A stretch of 20,041 nt of DNA from Spirochaetaceae bacterium. GTDB taxonomy: Bacteria > Spirochaetota > Spirochaetia > SZUA-6 > Bin103. Every line of letters begins with the position of its first letter. The stretch's first letter is position 1. Positions 14,413 through 20,041 of the stretch are shown here, piece by piece. The position numbers and the translations under genes are program-made. The stretch lies in NCBI GenBank assembly GCA_028818385.1, contig JAPPNY010000060.1, positions 1 to 20,041 of the forward strand, in the 5' to 3' direction. The notes under the pieces were generated by a model. The model had not been told where the DNA came from, did no database searches, and saw only the letters and a program-made list of their open reading frames with translations.

Positions 14413-15137
14413 TCGCGCATGCGGAAGCCGACGCCGCGCACCGTCTCCAGCCGCCACGCCTCGTCGCCCAGCTTCTTGCGCAGAGAGGCGATGATGACGT
14501 CCACGGATCGGTCGGTGACCGGGTAGTCGGCACCGTGCACGCCGGTGACGATGCGCGACCGCGACGACACCCAGCCGGCGCGCCCGGTGAGGAACAGCAG
14601 GGTCCGAAACTCGGTGGCGGTCAGCTTCAACGACGTGCCGGCCACGGTCGCCTCGTGCCGCCGCGGGTCGAGCCGGATGGGTCCGGCGGAGACCGGAGCG
14701 GCCGGTTCCTCCCCGCCGGCGGCGGCGCCCGCCGAGCTGCCGAGCGGATCGAGGCGCCGCAGTAGCGCGCGCGCCCGTGCCACCAGTACGCGGGGGCTGA
14801 AGGGCTTGGTGATGTAGTCGTCGGCACCGATCTCCAGGCCGGCGATCACGTCCTCCTCCTCACCGCGGGCGGACACGATCAGGATGGGAATGGCACGCGT
14901 CTGGGCGTCGTCCTTGAGCCGGCGGCACACCGTCAGGCCGTCGACGCCGGGCAGTGCCAGATCCAGGACGATCAGCTCGGTCGGCTTGCGGGCCACCGAG
15001 TGCAGCGCCTCCTCGCCGCTGGTCACCCGCCGCGGCTCGAACCCCGCGCTGTCGAGGTTGAAAGCGATCAGCTTCGCGATGTCGCGGTCGTCCTCGACGA
15101 TGAGCGCGTGCGGCCGCGGGTCGCGTTTTTTTTTCAC
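14409..15137 (-). CDS. phoB: PhoB-like response regulator (OmpR/PhoB family)
   Basis: The 242-residue protein has a receiver domain with acidic pocket Glu15-Asp16-Asp17, phospho-acceptor Asp59 in ELIVLDLALPG, Thr/Ser in IVSARGEE and Lys111 in TKPFSP. An Ala/Gly-rich linker (about 128-148) follows. A winged-helix DNA-binding domain closes it (LKLTATEFRTLLFLTGRAGWV, then 'VDVIIASLRKKLGDE' and 'LETVRGVGFRM'). The GTG at 15137 is chosen because it overlaps the glycosyltransferase stop (GTGA) and lies 10 residues before the first receiver strand. The codons right after it are AAA AAA AAA, part of a nine-A run. The gene overlaps phoR. Together with the glycosyltransferase it forms a coupled trio. 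Confidence 0.92.
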   Translation of the reverse strand: MKKKRDPRPHALIVEDDRDIAKLIAFNLDSAGFEPRRVTSGEEALHSVARKPTELIVLDLALPGVDGLTVCRRLKDDAQTRAIPILIVSARGEEEDVIAGLEIGADDYITKPFSPRVLVARARALLRRLDPLGSSAGAAAGGEEPAAPVSAGPIRLDPRRHEATVAGTSLKLTATEFRTLLFLTGRAGWVSSRSRIVTGVHGADYPVTDRSVDVIIASLRKKLGDEAWRLETVRGVGFRMRE

Positions 15138-16390
15138 GCCGGCTCGTACATGCGGATGAACGCGCGCGGCAGCGTCCAGCACAGAAGCCGCACCAGCCGC
15201 GCCACAGCCAGGGTCGCAAGCCGATGTGATCGACTGGGGCGCGCGGCGGCAGCCCGCTGGAGGATGGCGGCCAGCCGGTCGTATTCGGCACCGCTGAAGC
15301 GTTCGGCGACATCCTCTGCCCCGCGCTCCGCCACGCGCGCGGCCTCCTCCGGGTTGGCCAGCGCGTGGTGGATCGTGCGCACGTATGCCGCCCGGTTCGC
15401 GGCCAGATAACCGCCGACCGTGCCGTCGGTGATCTGCGCCGATACGCCGGCATCGTCGGCCAACGCCACGATCGGCAGCCGGCAGAGCTTTGCCTCGGTG
15501 ATCACCAGCCCGAAGGTGTCGCCGAGGCTCGCGTACAGCATCAGGTCCGCTTCCACCATCTCGCGCAGCATGCGCTCACGGCTGACCGCGCCGGCCAGCC
15601 GCACCCGTTCGGGCGCCCGCACCGATCGGCGCACCCAGTCGGTAAGCGGTCCCGGTCCGACCAGATGCCACTCGGCCCGCGGGTAGCGGTCGGCCAACTC
15701 CTCGTTCCAGATCGAGACCAGGAACTCGACGTTCTTCTCCGCGGACAGCCGCCCCGGCGTGATCAGGCGGGGGGCGGCATCGGTACCCGCGTCAGCGCCC
15801 GCGTCAGCGGCCGATCCCGGACGCGGCCGGGTGCGCGGCGGAGGCGTGGCGCGTTCCGGGAACCGGTTCTCGACCACACGCCAGGCTGCCACGCGCAGGA
15901 CCTCCACCAGATACCGCCGCATCTTCTCACAGAGGATGCTGAGGAGCACGCGGTGCATGCGCCGCTGCGTGAGGCCGAGCAGCCCCGTGAGCATCCAGCG
16001 GATGAAAGCCTGCGCGGCCGGACCCGAGCCCGGCGGATAGGTGTAGACCATGTAGTCGGGCGCGTAGGTGGTGAAGCGATTGATCGCCGGCACGCCGAAG
16101 CGGGCCGACAGGTACAGCAGGAAGAACAGCCCCTGCGGAGCCACGCAGTGCCCGTAGGCCACGTCGAACCGGTATCCGCGCAGCCGCCGTGCCAGGCGGC
16201 GCGGATCGGCGTCGAACACGTGGTAGAAGCCGCGATAGGCGACCAGGTGGTAGGTGCGCGTGTGCTCGGTATTGGTGGAGACCACCACCACCGTGTCGCC
16301 CCGTTCCCGGAAGTACGCCAGCTCGGCCTCGATGCTGCGGCTGACGCCGTCCACAAGGCCGTACGAGTCGCTGACGAGCAGGATGCGCAC
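15134..16390 (-). CDS. GT4-family glycosyltransferase
   Basis: The 418-residue GT-B fold protein begins MRILLVSDSYGLVDGVSRSIEAEL, the typical donor-clamping start of glycosyltransferase family 4. The C-terminal donor domain has LITPGRLSAEKNVEFLVSIW and the E-x7-E region DTFGLVITEAKLCRLPIVAL. A middle segment with several Trp, Arg and hydrophobic residues ('FIRWMLTGLLGLTQRRMHRVLL') and an amphipathic C-terminus suggest membrane contact. A lipid-linked acceptor, such as a diacylglycerol glycolipid or mannosyl-lipid, is plausible but not proven. The linker ADAGADAGTDA is encoded by a 12-bp tandem repeat (15786-15809). The start is GTG 16390, one base after the htpG stop. The stop overlaps phoB, so expression is probably coupled to the PhoB/PhoR system. 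Substrate unknown. Confidence 0.8.
   Translation of the reverse strand: MRILLVSDSYGLVDGVSRSIEAELAYFRERGDTVVVVSTNTEHTRTYHLVAYRGFYHVFDADPRRLARRLRGYRFDVAYGHCVAPQGLFFLLYLSARFGVPAINRFTTYAPDYMVYTYPPGSGPAAQAFIRWMLTGLLGLTQRRMHRVLLSILCEKMRRYLVEVLRVAAWRVVENRFPERATPPPRTRPRPGSAADAGADAGTDAAPRLITPGRLSAEKNVEFLVSIWNEELADRYPRAEWHLVGPGPLTDWVRRSVRAPERVRLAGAVSRERMLREMVEADLMLYASLGDTFGLVITEAKLCRLPIVALADDAGVSAQITDGTVGGYLAANRAAYVRTIHHALANPEEAARVAERGAEDVAERFSGAEYDRLAAILQRAAAARPSRSHRLATLAVARLVRLLCWTLPRAFIRMYEPA
15786..15809. repeat. 12-bp tandem repeat inside the glycosyltransferase gene
   Basis: Two perfect, adjacent copies of CCCGCGTCAGCG (15786-15797 and 15798-15809) encode the ADAG linker in frame on the minus strand. 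The pattern resembles the 18-bp repeat in phoR. Confidence 0.8.
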
Positions 16391-16391
16391 G

Positions 16392-18287
<1,896 letters not shown>

Positions 18288-18310
18288 CGGTCGAAAGGTA
18301 GTACCGCGGT

Positions 18311-19345
18311 TCAGGCGCCGGCCAGCACGCCGGCGGCCGCTGCCGCGAACTTCAGCCCCATCGCGGCGCGCACCTGCTCCATCGTCTCCCGCGCCTCGCG
18401 CCGCATGCGCGCGTTGCCGGCGTCGATGATCGCCTCGATGCCCTCCGGGTCGGCCGCGAACGCCGCGCGGCGCTCCCGAATCGGATCCAGGAACGCGTTC
18501 AGCGCGCGGGCCAGCTTTCGCTTGACCTCCACGTCGCCGACCGCGCCGCGGCGGTAGCGGTCCTTGAGGTCGTCGACCTCCGCCGTTTCGGGGTTGAAGG
18601 CGTCGTGGTACTGGAAGACGGGATTGCCCTCCACCGTCCCCGGGATATCCGCGCGCACCCGCTTGGGGTCGGTGTACATGCCCATCACCCGGCGCTGCAC
18701 GGTCTTCTCGTCATCGGACAGGTAGATGGTGTTGTCCAGGCTCTTGCTCATCTTTGCCTGACCATCCGTTCCCAGCAGGACCGGAAAGTCGCCGAGCAGC
18801 GTGCCGGGCTCCGGGAAGACCGGGCCGTACAGCTTGTTGAAGCGGCGGCAGATCTCGCGGGTGACCTCCAGGTGCGACTCGTTGTCCTTGCCGACCGGCA
18901 CCAGGTGGGCGCGCGGCAGCAGGATGTCGGCGGCCTGCAGCACCGGGTAGCCCAGCAGCCCGAACGGCAGGGCGTCCAGGTGCGCCGCCTGCGCCATCTC
19001 CTTGACCGTGGGCACGCGCTCCAGGCGCGGCACGGTCACCAGCATGCTCAGCAGCGTGGTGAGCTCGAAGGTCTCCGGGATGGCGCTCTGCACGAAGATG
19101 GTGGAGCGCTCCGGGTCGATGCCGACCGCCAGGTAGTCCAGCACGACCTCGCGGATGGTGCGCTCCAGCTCCGCCAGGTGGTGCTTCTCCGGCCGCGTGG
19201 TCATCGTGTGCACGTCGGCGACGATGAAGAAGCACTCGTATTCGTCCTGGAGCTGCACCCGGTTGTGCAGGCTGCCCACGTAGTGGCCGATATGCAGGGG
19301 ACCGGTCGGCCGGTCGCCGGTCAGGATCCGTCTCTTCGCTCCCAT
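18311..19345 (-). CDS. trpS: Tryptophanyl-tRNA synthetase
   Basis: The 344-residue class Ic synthetase charges tRNA-Trp. The HIGH motif is PLHIGHYVG (His18-His21) and the KMSKS loop is AKMSKS (about 198-202). Other family blocks are RILTGDRPTG, FFIVADVHTMTT, 'GYPVLQAADILLP' and VGKDNESHLEVTREI. The start ATG at 19345 is where homology begins. A 50-codon open extension upstream has no family similarity and overlaps the promoter. A good -35/-10 pair places transcription start at about the ATG, so the message may be nearly leaderless. A weak GGA lies just before the ATG. A second, decayed copy of the 3' part of this gene lies at 19597-19910. Confidence 0.96.
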   Translation of the reverse strand: MGAKRRILTGDRPTGPLHIGHYVGSLHNRVQLQDEYECFFIVADVHTMTTRPEKHHLAELERTIREVVLDYLAVGIDPERSTIFVQSAIPETFELTTLLSMLVTVPRLERVPTVKEMAQAAHLDALPFGLLGYPVLQAADILLPRAHLVPVGKDNESHLEVTREICRRFNKLYGPVFPEPGTLLGDFPVLLGTDGQAKMSKSLDNTIYLSDDEKTVQRRVMGMYTDPKRVRADIPGTVEGNPVFQYHDAFNPETAEVDDLKDRYRRGAVGDVEVKRKLARALNAFLDPIRERRAAFAADPEGIEAIIDAGNARMRREARETMEQVRAAMGLKFAAAAAGVLAGA

Positions 19346-19354
19346 CTTCCGCTC

Positions 19355-19384
19355 ACCGTAGGGGCACGACGCCGTCCCGGTCAA
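19355..19384 (-). promoter_or_regulatory. Promoter of trpS
   Basis: On the minus strand, TTGACC (19384-19379) and TACGGT (19360-19355) are separated by 18 bp. Only 9 nt separate the -10 from the trpS ATG at 19345. A matching TTGACC with similar flanks recurs at 19907-19902 in the decayed duplicate. Confidence 0.5.
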
Positions 19385-19510
19385 CGCCGGCAGCCCCGAG
19401 CACAACCCTCCCGTGTGCGCGGATTTGCCGCCATGGGACGATGCCCCCGGATCGGCGACCGCCGGTGCAACGGCTGGCGCGGAGACGATCAACACGCGCC
19501 GGATCGGAAC

Positions 19511-19573
19511 ACAAGTGGCTGATCAGGTGGAGGGTCTCCGTTCCCTACCATCTTGAACTTGTGATTGGCCGTC
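19511..19573 (-). pseudogene. Decayed remnant of the htpG 5' end
   Basis: The stretch matches the intact htpG start region (about 18227-18290). Shared strings on the plus strand include TGATCAGGTGGAGG, TCTTGAACTT and TTGGCC. In reverse the remnant reads ANHKFKMV where htpG reads MAKKKFKTEV. The start codon equivalent is ACG (plus CGT instead of CAT) and the frame soon breaks. It stands upstream of the trpS remnant in the same order as the intact genes, so it is half of a duplicated htpG/trpS segment. Weak similarity may continue toward 19480. The rest of 19385-19510 shows no gene. Confidence 0.65.
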
Positions 19574-19596
19574 CTGAAACCGTATCGCCACGTGGC

Positions 19597-19910
19597 AGCC
19601 GCTTCCGCGAACTCCAGCCCTGGCCTCGTGCACCCGCGCCATCGTCTCCGGCCGGGGCGCATGCGTGCGTTGCCCGCATCGATGATCGCCTCGATGCGCT
19701 CCGGCTCGGCGGCGTAGGCGCGCTCACGGATCGGATCCGCGAATGCGTTCAGCGCACCGGTCTTGCGCTTGACCTCCACGTCGCCCACCGCCCCCCTCGC
19801 GGTAGCGGTCCTTGAGCTCGCCGACTTCGGCCATGTCCGGGTTGAATGCGTCGTGATACCGGAAGAACGGGCTGCCTTCCCCCAAGGCACGAACCGATGC
19901 CGGTCAACGC
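19597..19910 (-). pseudogene. Internally deleted, frameshifted second copy of trpS (3' part plus promoter remnant)
   Basis: The C-terminal region of trpS recurs. GAVGDVEVKRK, ALNAF.DPIRER and IEAIIDAGNARMR are shared with the intact gene, and LKDRYR and YHDAFNP appear in another frame, so frameshifts have occurred. At 19880-19910 the similarity jumps to the trpS upstream region: TTGACCGG, then CGTGCC, as at the intact promoter. The copy therefore lacks the start codon and the catalytic HIGH and KMSKS parts and cannot make an active synthetase. It is parallel to trpS and paired with an htpG remnant, which points to tandem duplication followed by decay. Confidence 0.8.
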
Positions 19911-19935
19911 GCGTCTCTGCCCCAAACTCCCGTCC

Positions 19936-19941
19936 TACAAT
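19936..19941 (+). promoter_or_regulatory. Possible -10 element before a 3'-edge reading frame
   Basis: TACAAT is a five-of-six match to the -10 consensus and lies 4 nt before an ATG at 19946, so a transcript would start at or next to that codon. No clear -35 is seen at the expected distance. Confidence 0.3.
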
Positions 19942-19945
19942 ACCC

Positions 19946-20041
19946 ATGCTCGCTGCTTCGCACGCCACCGACACCCTCGACCGTCTCCAGGACGATCCCA
20001 CGCTCGGGTCCGTTGGTCGGGGCGGAACCCTCGATCAGCGG
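19946..20041 (+). CDS. Possible 5' end of an unidentified gene (runs off window end)
   Basis: Thirty-two codons are open from ATG 19946 to the window edge, beginning MLAASHATDTLDRLQDDP. I do not recognise the protein. Support consists only of the open frame, the TACAAT directly upstream and the lack of another gene here. No Shine-Dalgarno is present, so translation would be leaderless. It could equally be a chance frame in GC-rich DNA. Confidence 0.25.
   Translation, partial: MLAASHATDTLDRLQDDPTLGSVGRGGTLDQR

Noticed and set aside
19346..19495. 50-codon N-terminal extension of trpS
   Set aside because: Family similarity starts at MGAKRRILTG, and the extension covers a good -35/-10 pair for the gene.
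19489..20001. 170-codon minus-strand frame as a real small gene
   Set aside because: Its recognisable parts are trpS and htpG fragments joined across frameshifts and a deletion, so it is better read as pseudogene debris.

Overview
This window is GC-rich, densely packed chromosomal DNA holding mostly core bacterial genes. I infer a free-living or host-associated high-GC member of the Spirochaetes. Three things point there: the LptC is a short lipoprotein starting CSFDY, the metallophosphoesterase-like protein has an unusual 'ATGGFGLGK...SGECIYYKRDM' form, and lptC-lptA-lptB-rpoN is followed directly by hprK-ptsH. Taxonomy is inferred from gene content only. A citrate synthase and a PhoB/PhoR pair suggest a larger metabolic and regulatory repertoire than host-restricted spirochaetes have.

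Layout. Bases 1-272 (minus) are the 5' part of a CinA C-terminal/PncC-like gene. Diverging from it is a nine-gene plus-strand run at 292-7585: a YmdB-like metallophosphoesterase homologue, lptC, lptA, lptB, rpoN, hprK, ptsH, lexA and holA. Most neighbours overlap by 4 to 17 bp or sit within a few bases. The main break is the 148-bp lptB-rpoN gap, which holds a 29-bp direct repeat and a long hairpin. uvrC (minus, 7579-9438) converges on holA with overlapping 3' ends, and the junction carries an imperfect tandem duplication. A tRNA-Ala(CGC) at 9597-9669 comes next, then a GH3/NagZ-like exported hexosaminidase and dcd, both plus strand. The reading frame of the GH3 gene runs open through the tRNA. 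From 11598 to 19345 everything is minus strand: in transcription order trpS, htpG, a GT4 glycosyltransferase, phoB, phoR, then gltA. A 129-bp element with 18-bp perfect terminal inverted repeats lies between phoR and gltA, and phoR's stop codon falls inside one repeat. The last 700 bp hold a decayed, internally deleted second copy of the htpG-5'/trpS segment, then perhaps the start of an unidentified plus-strand gene.

How the genes work together. The lpt genes supply the periplasmic and ATPase parts of an outer-membrane glycolipid or LPS export bridge. rpoN, hprK and ptsH are global regulators (sigma-54 and the HPr serine-phosphorylation switch), and no PTS sugar transporter is visible. lexA and uvrC belong to the DNA-damage response, and holA loads the replicative clamp. 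phoB/phoR with the upstream glycosyltransferase looks like a co-transcribed envelope or phosphate-response unit.

I see no clear new defence or mobile system. The oddest items are a YmdB-like protein that has lost most metal-ligand positions, a tRNA nested in a protein reading frame with no ordinary start codon after it, the TIR-bounded element at phoR, an A9 tract directly after the phoB start codon, and the decayed htpG/trpS duplication.
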